In this document: positions 1 to 9,610 of the stretch, piece after piece
Position numbering within the stretch: position 1 is the stretch's first letter
How the letters are laid out: each line of letters begins with the position of its first letter
From: Mesodorylaimus sp. YZB2_4
Lineage: Eukaryota > Nematoda > Enoplea > Dorylaimida > Dorylaimidae
Direction of reading: 5' to 3'
NCBI GenBank assembly: GCA_030248295.1
Contig: JASANH010001440.1
Location: forward strand, 248,001-312,000
DNA length: 64,000 nucleotides
Made by a program: the position numbers and the translations under genes
The notes under the pieces: generated by a model
What the model was told of the DNA's origin: nothing
Databases searched by the model: none
The model's input: only the letters and a program-made list of their open reading frames with translations

Positions 1-949
1 CGCAAAACATCCCAGTGTCTGAATTTCGTTGTGCCCCATTGCTGCAAGAATGTCTTACGATGCTGCACATTCATCAAAATTACAGCCTGAGTAGGAGATT
101 GTGCAATGGAAAGGGAGACCTGTCCTGCAAGTGTAATATCATTTTTCACAACACAGTCCCTGAAATACCTACTATACAAGAGCTGCAAATGTGAGCATTT
201 TCTAGCAGCCACCTTCGTCAAGCTGGTGACATAAATGAGGCCAGTTGTTATGGTCTACTTGTCAACCCTAAAACCGCGAGTACATGTGACCAGCCAGAGC
301 TAGGCAGGATCTTTCTCGATCACCTTTTGTCAGCCTGGACTGATCTGCTCTAAAGGCGCATCAGACCACCAGGGGCACTACGTCCCCCGTTTCATTCCAT
401 GAATTATTTTGCTAATTATTAAAAGTTTTCGTCTCGTGGTAGTCTGTGCCGGGTCTTTGTCGGGTGCGGACGTTTGTATCATAAAGTAGTCAATACAGTC
501 TCTCCAAGTAACTACAGTCGGCCGAATCAGATTGATCCGACCAAGTCCAGTATCCAGTTTTAACTAGCTTGTTGCAGGCTTTAAGTTTCAGTTAGCAAGA
601 TATTTTATTCGATGTAAAACTCGACGCGTGAAAAATGCATTGAAAGTTGGTCGCGCTCTTTTCTGAATGCCATAGTTCGAAATTGTTTTCAGCTAACATT
701 TTCCAAATGACTAACTTTGATCAAAAAGTTGTTATCGTCTGTTTTTCGTGCTCTCTGATTCCAATGTATTCAAAGATACTTTGGCCAAACTGATGAGTAG
801 TATGGCTTTGCCTTATCTATCTTTGTCTTGCTTGCATAATAATCGCTCTAAATGCCAAGCTCTCAAACCAAAACCATATTTAATGGCCTGAATTCATGCA
901 AGTGTCAGACCGAGTTGAATTCAACAGTTTTCTCTCGCCGTAATCGATC
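1..949. other. Intergenic left edge, no gene seen
   Basis: No open frame bounded by convincing splice sites and no recognisable family could be found on either strand. The last part should contain the promoter and 5' UTR of the secreted FN3-like gene that begins at 950. Confidence 0.5.
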
Positions 950-1979
950 ATGAAGCTCATTTTGGGTTTGATAGTGCTGAGCACATTCTCGTGTAAGTAT
1001 TGGGAGAGCTGAGCGAGCTCAACCAAGTCGCGAAATCATACTGGTCATGCTCCTAATTACCCTAACTCACAATTTCCCTGAGGAACAAGACCACTATGGT
1101 AGAATGAATTCCTCGTATCCCTTAATTCCCCGTCGACAGTTTTCCTGCCTTGACCGTTTCGTTTCAAAGAAACACCATCTTATTCTGCATAGAGAACATG
1201 AATGTATGAAAGAGGTTCGTCAGGTACAGATCCAGATCACATCCAAGTCTTTGCATCTGGGGTTATCAGGACTTCTCAAGAGCGGGAGAGCGTGGACTGA
1301 TCATGTGACTAAAAACTTCCAGGATAATTCGTTTTCCCCCATCAACTTTCAGTTAATTGCATTCGCCATAATTTTAGATTTCTCCGCTGCTTTGGACAAA
1401 CCAAAGCTTATCAGTCCAGCAAACAATGCCGACTTCCGTGTCAGGGAAGAAGTACAGTTTTCTTGGTGTACTGCCGGAAACGACGCTGTTTCGTACGAGC
1501 TGTACATTTACTTTGGAAAATTTCCAGACGGTGTCAAAGTTACTGTGGCCAATGGCCTTAATGTCAAACAAAGCTTTACCGACGCTGGATTTTACATCTG
1601 GCTCGTAAAAGCGTTTGACAAGAACGGAAACACCGCTGAATCAGATCTGGCCTCGTTTTTTGTGGGTTTCGAAACTCTGAACTCATCAGCAACGACAATT
1701 CAGCCCATTACAGCTGATCCAACCGAGACGTCAGCGACATCAACTAAACTGTCATATTCGACGCCAGAGACGCCAGCGACATCTTCGGACCTGCCATATT
1801 CGACTGCAGAGACACCAGCGACATCAACGAAACTGTCATATTCGACGCGATTGCGAATAGTACACGTCACAGAACGCACTAAGGACCCGACAGTACCCAA
1901 CCCTGGGCTCCCAAATTCTCAAACAGTGTCGGCCACGCTGCTGCCAATGACCACCGCTGAGGAGATCAGCTACGATTAG
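950..1979 (+). CDS. Secreted protein with one FN3-like domain and Thr/Ser-rich tail
   Basis: Two exons, 950..992 and 1378..1979, give 214 aa. Exon 1 encodes a hydrophobic signal peptide starting MKLILGLIVLSTFS and ends at a perfect GTAAGT donor. The acceptor is a TTTTAG, and the phase-1 join restores the frame. Residues about 20-105 look like a fibronectin-III-type beta sandwich: the pattern runs KPKLISPANN, VQFSW, YELYIYF, YIWLVKAFD. A Thr/Ser/Pro-rich tail follows, with three 14-residue repeats that are probably O-glycosylated. The first ATG of the longer open frame (1047) lies in what I read as the intron, so 950 is preferred. The domain resembles that of the gene at 26588, which has the same signal-exon/phase-1 layout. 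The role is unknown; an extracellular or mucosal protein is an inference. Confidence 0.72.
1725..1850 (+). repeat. Three 42-bp coding repeats (14-aa mucin-like unit)
   Basis: Three tandem units encode ETSATSTKLSYSTP, ETPATSSDLPYSTA and ETPATSTKLSYSTR. The units stay in frame and vary mainly at a few positions. This is typical of a Ser/Thr-rich, potentially O-glycosylated stalk, and copy number may vary between individuals. Confidence 0.85.
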
Positions 1980-3925
1980 CGAGCCTGGCAAGAAAGCTTC
2001 CGTGATGACAAGCAGATAATGAGCGATGAGATTATCACGAAAGCGGGCTTGTTGTGTCTTCAGTAAATTTGCAATTTGACTGAGATTGTGCGACCTACAG
2101 AGCCTTTCTTTGTAAGCAGCCCAACAGCTACCATGTGAAAATATGATTTATTCAGTGACCGAATTGTCCCAGTGCGGGCCTTACACATGGTGTTAAGCAG
2201 GACAAGTTTCCCCCTGATTTCAAGCTGAGAGGAAGAGGGACAGAAAATACTTTTCTTTCAAAACTTAATTAAAGCGAGGCTGCTGCGCAATATTGTGGAA
2301 AGCGTTCAAAATAAGACTTCATCCTAGTCTACCCTCTCCACCAGTTTCTACTCGACAAAGTGATCAAGCTGCGTGGCAGTTTCGAGATATCTTGCCGTAC
2401 AGGTTGTACGAGCACTACAGCTTGTAAGCTCTAACAACAGTTTGCACAAAACACTGGAAAAGAATCGTCTGAGAATAATGCGAAAAACAACAGAAAACGA
2501 TGACACATATTTGGAAGTTTCCATGAGTGAATCTAGACTGCCGTCAGGTAAGAGGACGGAAGACGAGCATGATGCAATGTTTGGTCAGCAACTACAGACC
2601 AGGACTGCTTTGTCAGCTACACGATCACCTCATGGGGCCAACTGTATAAACCGCGTCTAAAGTTAAAAACTGAACTGACCCAAAGTTAAAGACTACTTCC
2701 TTCGACTACACTGCAAAAGATGGCAGTGAGAGAGAATGCAAAAAGAATAATCATTCTAATAATCGGACAGCTCACAGTACTGTTCCATGTCCTACTGCAT
2801 CTATCAGTCTTGCATTTAGCAGTGTCGTTCATATATCTTACTGATAACAGGTCCTTTATAGAAACCTACTACAACTACGGGGTGAATTTAGGGCTGGCTT
2901 ATGGCAGCGAGTGAAGTCAGTGAAGTGGAGTCGTGCATCATTGGGGTATGGGATCGGCAATCGAATCAACAAAATATTGTAGTCTGCTTTCACCAGATTT
3001 CAGAAAGTTTGGCATCAGATGCTATTTAGTTGATAATCCCACAGAAACATATCCGCTGGCAACGCTGTCACTAAGCATAACTACAGCCACTGATTTTGAG
3101 ATTGAAATGGAAGACTGTCTGCTGTCCGGCTGTCGGCGCCGACAACTGGAGTTTGACCTATTGTATATCACATTCTCGCATGAGCCCAGTTCTTCGGGCA
3201 ACAATGCAGGGAACTCCAGAGGACGGCCAAACGAGCAGACAGTCTTAGCTATCGAACACCGACTGGGCTCACAGCCCACCCGCCATCGTCAGAGGAAGTC
3301 GATGTCCAGTCCAGGATATCCTCGCGAGGAGATGCTCCCAGTGAAGACTCAAAAGCCGCCGCTGTATGTGCGCAGCCTTACTTTAGAATATTGGACTGTT
3401 ATACAGTAGGCAAAACAGCCTTGGGACTACAGCTTTTAAAAAAGGGACAAACGAATTTATTCTTGTGTTGGAAATTCACCAGATGAAATTAAGATGCCTA
3501 TGCAAAGATGTACATTTTTACTATTCTCAGGTTCGACTTATCAGAAGAAAGTACCGTAGATCAAAAGAAAGTAAGGAAGGCAGATAGTCGAAAAAAAACT
3601 TGCAAACATGGCAGATACTCGCACGCGGTCCCATCAGCCAGCAGTACACAAAAAGCAAAGTCTACCATTATTAGGTAATGATGAGACAACTACAATCTGA
3701 AACTGCATTTTACACACCCCCTTCATAAATGTGGCACTTCCATTTTTTATACGTATGGTTCATAATGCAAGAAGCATGTCAATTTTCCTCTCCAATAAAC
3801 ATGATTTGGCCTTTGACTGGTGTAAGCACTACTTTCATGGAGGGATGTGTAAATACAGAGCCACATTGGGGTTAGCCTCAAGTGATGGATTCGAACTTTG
3901 GGCAAAATGGCAGTTCGAGACCAGA
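1980..3925. other. Intergenic region with weak ORFs and a SINE fragment
   Basis: Nothing here matches a family I know. A 64-codon frame at 2720..2914 (+) encodes a hydrophobic N-terminal half (RIIILIIGQLTVLFHVLLHL) and could be a small membrane protein, but it has no other support. The piece 3226..3385 is the 3' half of the SINE family seen complete at 18966 and 60686. Confidence 0.45.
3226..3385 (+). repeat. 5'-truncated SINE (family A)
   Basis: The stretch CCGCCATCGTC...TCCAGTCCAGGAT...CCTCGCG parallels the 3' body of the complete SINE at 18966..19390. The tRNA-like head with its A and B boxes is missing. The open frames on both strands across this stretch are therefore repeat sequence, not genes. 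Confidence 0.7.
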
Positions 3926-4412
3926 TCACGAGTGATAGGATAATGGAAAATATAGTGCAGCCCACAGGATAAACAAAGCCCCTATACCCAATAAAATATA
4001 CAATTGCAAACGAAAGTCGTGACTTTCCGATTTCTTATGGCACGACAACGTCTTGGACGTCCCGATCGACACATTGGATGATGTGGATCTTTTGATTTGT
4101 TGTTGATCACTGGCCAACGTCTGCTCGATTGGTAACGATAAATGTCCATAATTCCAACCATTAGACGATGATGGCAACGCTGGCAAATTATCGTTTTTCC
4201 GATTTAGATCTGGGTCTGGACACGGGCACTTGCGCTCTTGTGTAATTGTATCATTCTCATCTTCTGATGCAATTGGATTCGAGCCACCACCAACAATATT
4301 TATAGGTGCACTTTGAGAATGGCTGCATGAAATATTTTGTGGTCGACTTGAGTCATTATTCGACAGACCATCCTCTTGTCCATTGATCATTGAAATCATA
4401 TTTTGTTGGAAG
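3926..4412 (-). CDS. Last exon of an unknown protein with a C-terminal membrane anchor
   Basis: On the minus strand an exon opens after a TTTCTACTTTCAG acceptor (first base 4412, phase 2) and runs to a stop at 3926, giving about 161 residues. The body is polar and rich in Asn, Ser, Asp and Gln. It carries a CPCPDPD motif around its middle and ends in one strongly hydrophobic segment (LYILLGIGALFILWAALYF) just before the C-terminus. That is the layout of a tail-anchored or type II membrane protein. The upstream exon or exons were not found, and the family is not recognised. The open frame extends further upstream (to 4471), but the clean acceptor suggests that part is intron. Confidence 0.5.
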
Positions 4413-4606
4413 CTGAAAGTAGAAATAAGACGCGTTAGTTCATGATTTTGTCTGATTAACGACATCCACACTGGTCTAGCCTTGTGCAGTAAACTACAAG
4501 CGAGTTGCCTACAACCCGTTTTGACGCATGCTTGAGGTCGTAGCAGTTAGAATTACGTGTCTGCCGAGTACGAAGGGACAGGATATCCAGTTTTTTAGAC
4601 GTTTAG

Positions 4607-4750
4607 GACAATTTAACTGGCTTGACGCACCTCTTCGCCAAAATTGCGCCTTTTGACAAAGACACTTGTATGAGTGCACAGACGACGGAAATAGGCGATG
4701 TGATCAAACAAATCGCATACAAACCGGAAATTCGCAAAAAAGAGAAATAA
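4607..4750 (+). CDS. Possible terminal exon, unknown protein
   Basis: After an AGACGTTTAG acceptor-like site, 47 codons run open to TAA. The composition is coding-like, with a Lys-rich end KPEIRKKEK. It would be the last exon of a plus-strand gene whose earlier exons I cannot find. It lies opposite the expected upstream part of the minus-strand gene at 3926, so one of the two readings may be wrong. Confidence 0.2.
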   Translation, partial: DNLTGLTHLFAKIAPFDKDTCMSAQTTEIGDVIKQIAYKPEIRKKEK

Positions 4751-4894
4751 GCGGTTTCAAGATCCCATCTTTTCACTCGATTGACCCCCTTTTATGCTTC
4801 ACTGCATCTACAGTCAAAGCGAAAAAGTAAAATGAAGTAAGACTAATCAAAAATTATTTCCATTTTATTGTTCGACTTTTCAAAATTTATGCAG

Positions 4895-5330
4895 GCATCA
4901 AAACTTGGACCCCACTCAGTCCAATGACGAGATGACGCAAATAAAAGAAAACTGGATTTCCATTCTCCGAGCTCAGAGTTCATGCGTGCATTCTAAAAAG
5001 GGCACGGTTGACGCGATAAATTTATCAATGCACAATGAAGGGATTATTTTGTATTTTCTTACGCAAAGGCGTGAGTGCGTACAAAATTTCCAAGGACGAA
5101 AATATAAATCTGCAAGGACACTACCATTCACAGTCAAAGGCACAATTACTATGGACGTCCCTGACAGAAATAAGGTCGTCGCGAATGGCGAATTCTGGCC
5201 ACACCCCAAAAACTACTACGATAAGTTTCCAAAGTAAACTTTTTTTCTTAAGTCAGTTTCGCGAAATGACTGGTCTCCGTTTTCAACATTTGGAATATAA
5301 AAGATGTAACCGTCCACAAAGTACACGACC
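4895..5330 (+). pseudogene. Galectin-like carbohydrate-binding domain, apparently broken
   Basis: An exon-like stretch opens after a TTTATGCAG acceptor at 4895 and runs to a stop at 5237. It contains, in galectin order, INLSMHNEGIILYFLTQRRE, LPFTVKGTITMDV and VVANGEFWPH. Galectins have beta strands ending in a basic HFNPR-type motif, then PF-x-x-G, then a VNG turn before the HR/LP end. The expected last strand (VFNIWNIKDVTVHKVH, cf. the family's GDV strand) lies about 40 nt downstream, in another frame and behind an in-frame TGA. A 23-nt gap bounded by GT..AG separates them, but it is too short for an ordinary intron and does not remove the TGA. I infer a degenerate or frameshifted galectin. 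The canonical HxNPR/WxxE residues are not preserved, so the family call is tentative. Confidence 0.33.
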
Positions 5331-7303
5331 AACACTCGGAGCGTTTTCAACGAAAAGTTGGACCAGTGGGGAACCCCTTTCTTTGTTACCACAAGCGAAC
5401 GTATAGCCAAGCACGAATGCTGGACGTAAGGTGGCTTATATACGAGAAGCCGTTAGAAAATACTATTTTCTTAGATCAGCAGTCAGTCCATATTTATTTT
5501 TGTACAGTGCAGGCAGACGAATGGTCAACATTCGTGTTTTCGCCAATGTCCCTGCTCCGAACTATGCGACTAATACCGGCAGGCCCCTGCATTCGATGAG
5601 TAGCGTAATAGAAAGGCGCACCTTTGCGACGAGCGCCTAGTAGGTGTCTAAATTACTATCTGGTACCAGTAGCCCACCAGCCTAGACTCGGTTTCTATGG
5701 CTATCACGCTCTGTTTCCTTTCAGTCAGAACGAGTACGCCGGGTATAATTTAAGCGATGCGAGTCACATGGAAATTACATCAGCGTAGTCAAATAATCGC
5801 GCACGAGCAGAGACCACGAAATGGGTGTATTTGACATCGTGTAACCATAAAAGGCAGTGTCTGCATTCGGATTTGTGTGCAAACATTTTTGTGCACACTT
5901 AGTTACGCATGGGTGCCAACAGATTTTGCAGATAAACACAGACATGCCAAGACAAATTAGATGTCGCAGAGAATCAAAAAATGTTTATGGGGTTTTGAGA
6001 CAGACATTGTTTGTTGAGTATGGAGGATGCTGAAAAGAATTTTCATGCTTCCATGCAGTGATTTGCTTAGTAGTAGGTAAACATCGCATAAGAAGCTGAT
6101 CATCGTCAGTAGATGACCTTTCATATGAATGTCACTGGCTGATTCTGGACACGCCATTGCAAGCTCTTGGTTTTGTCTGCAGTGACAAGATATAGTGACG
6201 CGTCTTCCAGCTCTGTTACTGTAAACTTTGGGATGCTGGGCTGAAGCTCTGAAGTATCGCCCATTTCCACCCATGAACACATTCTGTGTGCGGCAGATTT
6301 TTTGTGCCCACTCTTTACTTTCGGTCTGGCGGCGTGAGGAAAAAAAATCCGAATCAGCTGATGATACAAATGTTACTAAAAACCAGCAGCTGGGCGGTAA
6401 AAGTTTGGGCGAAAGTGAACGGAACAAAAATGTGAGGAAGTGCGTGTTTGCAATGACATATTTCCTTGGAGATATTGACTTCGCAGCAGATTCGTAAATA
6501 TTGAACGAAAAATCTGTTTGTCGAGGTATCACAAAACGCGAACAAAAAAAAGCACATAAAAAAAGTGAAAAACATGAATTGCTCTGATTGACCGCAAGAC
6601 TCCTGGCCACTGTTGAAAAGTTCATTCAGTTCAGTTCAGTTCAGTTTCACTCCGCTAAAAAGCCCTCCGAGCAGTCTAATTCAACACGTCAGTCTGACTG
6701 GACGGAACTGAGAAATCGTCAGTCAGCAGATGATATTGAGCTCTCGCCTGATCTCTTGTTGACTCACAGGTTTTTGGGTTGGGTTTGGGTCGGACTGTGA
6801 ACCCATTGTCGGGCCTGGCTTAAAAGGTCGGACTGATGGCGGGCGCCACGGGTAAAAAGGGCGTGACACCGCAAAATCTGAAAAGCAAAGGTATAGATCC
6901 CCAGCCACCCACATTTTCCAAAAAGGTACTAAAGACGGCATGTTTTAGAATTTTAAGGTGTTTCTCGGGATTTCTTCTCAGCTTTTTCCGCCAATATATC
7001 TCGGAAAATTTCTACTTTGGGTTTTTTCCGGATTCTCTGACACTGAAAAACCCAGCAAGCAGGCAGAAAGTGTAAAAGAAAACCTTTTGACAAAACCATT
7101 TGATAACTTATTATTCAACCGTTATTTTGTTACCTACCTCACTAAACCCAGCAGATTGGCTCTTTACCCTTGCCATCGATCCATCTGCGAGCATCGCATT
7201 TGAGTTATCCCTCGCAGGGTACGCCGAATGTTGCCATAGAAACAAGCGGAACAAACTCGGCATCACAACAATGCTGTGATCTCTTGCCAAATCCAACATT
7301 TTC
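5331..7303. other. Gap upstream of TMEM138, unknown ORFs only
   Basis: Two overlapping minus-strand frames (5957..6625 and 6121..6369) are the longest here. The shorter contains a globular-looking stretch (FTVTELEDASLYLVT), but no splice model or family supports either. A short GTTCA microrepeat lies near 6625-6645. The final few hundred bases must include the TMEM138 promoter; I see no clear element in it. Confidence 0.4.
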
Positions 7304-8355
7304 ATGATGGCTGCGGTAGATCGTCGTACTCCAATATTGTTTCTTCAAATTTCAATGCTTTTGCTTGATTTATCAATCAATATCGCCGCCACCCTCTTGT
7401 ACTGGCACAACACCGTTCTACTCATGCTTTATGTGTAAGTACAGTACGCGGTGTCCGCAAAACTGTCATGAGTAAGTTATGGGTCCCCAAGTCATCGTGT
7501 TTTTACCTGCCATATCATGGACTGCAAAAGGGTCTATTACTAATAATGCTTAGAAAGAATTTTTGGTAGAGCCGACCAAAAGGCGCGAAAGTGTGACTTT
7601 TAAAGTTTGCCAGAATCGGAAGCTTTAAAATACGACTTTTTTGGCACTGACTATGACGTGAAGCATAATTTTCAGTCAGTTTCTGTGCTCAAAAATTCGA
7701 TATCTCGTAGATAAGACTCCTTTGAAACGACACGCCTTCTAGTTGAACCCTCATAGTCCCTTTATATTTTCACACACCACCTCTGGGTTGGTTTTGTAAG
7801 TCTGTGACCCAATCTAATGTGCCAATAATTCATCGCCAGAAAACAGACTCACCCAGGTCTATTATTATCTGCTAAATTTTAGAATCCAAGACACGTGCAC
7901 GGTGATGGCCCTGATAATTATGTTCCTCACATTCTTCTCGACCTACGTGTTTCAAGCTGGCCTCATCTCCGTCTTGGTCGCTCGCTTTCAAGTAACCTTG
8001 TACGCTTCCGCCATCTACTTGGCCTTTTCCATCGCATATCACGTTTGGAGCTTGGTGAGCTACATTCTACTGTGGATACTTTTCAAAAGATTAAGAGATG
8101 CATTTTTACGTTTAGAAAATACGATGGGGTCGTCCATACGACGATGTTTGGACAGCTGGGCTGGTTGCAATCTATGTCATACAGAGGACAAGTAAGACTT
8201 TAAATAACAAAATAAAGCTTATGAAGCAGTTTTTCCTGGCATTAGGTGCCATCCTGTATTATTATTTCTATAAACGCACAGCACTGATGCTCGGCGACCC
8301 GCGGTATCACCAAGATTCTCCTTGGCTTCGAAAACAAATTGCACAAAAACAATAG
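7304..8355 (+). CDS. TMEM138: TMEM138 ciliary transition-zone membrane protein
   Basis: Four exons (7304..7434, 7883..8054, 8116..8191, 8246..8355) join with matching phases 2, 0 and 1 into 162 aa, the same length as human TMEM138. Diagnostic stretches follow the vertebrate order: FLQISMLLLDL (helix 1), VIQDTCTV, FVFQAGLI-type STYVFQAGLISVL, SIAYHVW, then RW......VWTAGL, and the C-terminus YYYFYKRTAL.LGDP...QDS.WLRK. Four hydrophobic helices are visible. The family localises to the ciliary transition zone and takes part in ciliary gating with TMEM216-type proteins (established for vertebrates). Two ATGs in tandem open the frame; the first is used. Polyadenylation signal at 8478. No TMEM216 gene is seen beside it, unlike the vertebrate arrangement. 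Confidence 0.93.
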
Positions 8356-8477
8356 CTCTGACTTGTGTGACTCTTGTGCCTGTTATATTTGTTCTTTAGC
8401 TTTGTCTGTGCCTGCTGATTTGTATTTTTCTCAGCTCCAATGTTTAAATTGACAATTTTGTTTTCGTGTGACGAGCA

Positions 8478-8483
8478 AATAAA
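8478..8483 (+). terminator. Polyadenylation signal of TMEM138
   Basis: AATAAA about 120 nt after the TMEM138 stop codon at 8355. Confidence 0.6.
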
Positions 8484-8545
8484 TCCGTATTTTTAAAAAT
8501 TCCTCTATCATACTTGACACACAAACTGTGTCCAAAATGGCCTGA

Positions 8546-8595
8546 ACAATTGAGATATCATACAATTTACAAAAACAATTGAGATATCATACAAT
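8546..8595 (+). repeat. 21-bp direct repeat, two copies
   Basis: ACAATTGAGATATCATACAAT occurs at 8546..8566 and identically at 8575..8595, with 8 nt between. The perfect identity points to a recent duplication just past the TMEM138 polyadenylation signal. Confidence 0.85.
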
Positions 8596-9061
8596 CATGC
8601 TGGAAAATCGCTTAAAAATGCAGTAAGCTCATCACAGATCGTGTAGCTGCCAGAGACATGGCTTTGTTCTGAAATTCATGCAGTCGCACTTTAATCCGCG
8701 ATTTCGTTAATGTCAGATTCTTGTTCAAATGCGACAGCGGCAGGTTTTTCGATCATTTCTGATGGACGGCCTGCGTGATGATGCGGTCCATGTTGACGGT
8801 GTTGGTGCACTAGAACCCGATGGTGCCTTATTGCATGCTGAAAAAGTGCAAGATTTCGTTAAAACAACAATCCATTTTGATACGATCCAGATCTCCCCTG
8901 GCCGCTTTGTGCTATAACGTGCATCTGCGCAAACATTTTCTGATGGATCACGCAAGTCAACCTTACGTGTTTTTCTGTTTTTCCATTCTACTCCTATACG
9001 TATATTTTGCACGAACGTACCCCTTCTGCACTGGTTAAAAACAAGAAAAGCTGCCTCCTGT

Positions 9062-9610
9062 TTAATGCAACCTCCGCACAATCTTTTTTCTCAAAGATTT
9101 TTTGGAGGTATTTCTAGAACATGTCCGTACCTGCGACTTGTGTGGACTGAGGACGATAGATTCAAGCAAATTCCATTGTTCATCGCTCTTTGGCGCTCCG
9201 TTTTGGGCGTTGTCATTGGTCAGTTCGTTTGGCAAATCAGTACTCGATGTCAGAACGTTGGTGTGACAAAACGATTTCAACGTGACGTAGCTGCACTGAG
9301 ATATGCAACAACGTTCCAACAGAGTTTGGCCATTTTCCCCAGAAAATGTGGATACTACACAGAAAAGAAAAACAAAAACAAACATGATACATTGCATTCA
9401 CCTCACACTTGGTTTCTTTTTTAGAAATATATGCAAACTAGAAAAATTATTGAACTTACCCGGACCATCATATCCGACTTCATCCCTGCACAAATGAATC
9501 ATCATGGTAATCAACTTCCGACCGCATAATCTTAAAACAGCACTGGACTCCAACGGAGGGGTCAATACCACGAAGAGTATGGCGGCAGATAACATTAGTT
9601 TCCCCCACAT
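9062..9610 (-). CDS. Insulin/IGF-family peptide, IGF-like single-chain form
   Basis: Exon 1 (9610..9460) and exon 2 (9354..9062) join in phase 1, the conserved insulin-gene intron phase, to give 147 aa. Residues 1-24 form a signal peptide. The B-like region has C29 and C41 in LCGRKLITMMIHLC, with exactly 11 residues between them and the family's CG start. The A-like region has CCISQC at 66-71 and C80, giving the insulin CC-x3-C-x8-C pattern. Only 24 residues separate C41 and C66. They contain no dibasic site, so B and A may stay joined as in IGFs. After H81 comes a 66-residue extension ending in a basic stretch (KKSLRKKIVRR), comparable in position to an IGF E-domain. It would be secreted and act on an insulin-type receptor tyrosine kinase (family knowledge). 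The donor is GTAAGT and the acceptor follows a T-rich tract. Confidence 0.85.

Larger units (their letters stand above)
8356..9061. other. TMEM138 3' region and short spacer
   Basis: This holds the TMEM138 3' UTR, a polyadenylation signal at 8478, a 21-bp direct repeat, and then a spacer. The minus-strand open frame at 8725..9081 has no family match or splice support; part of it is probably the 3' UTR of the insulin-like gene. Confidence 0.5.

Noticed and set aside
1374-1900. Minus-strand frames within the FN3-like gene
   Set aside because: Antisense shadows of a repeat-bearing exon; the plus-strand model has signal peptide and splice sites.
5957-6625. 222-aa minus-strand gene
   Set aside because: Low-complexity, Cys/Phe/Ser-rich translation with no domain and no splice support; a second frame overlaps it. 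Left as unassigned.
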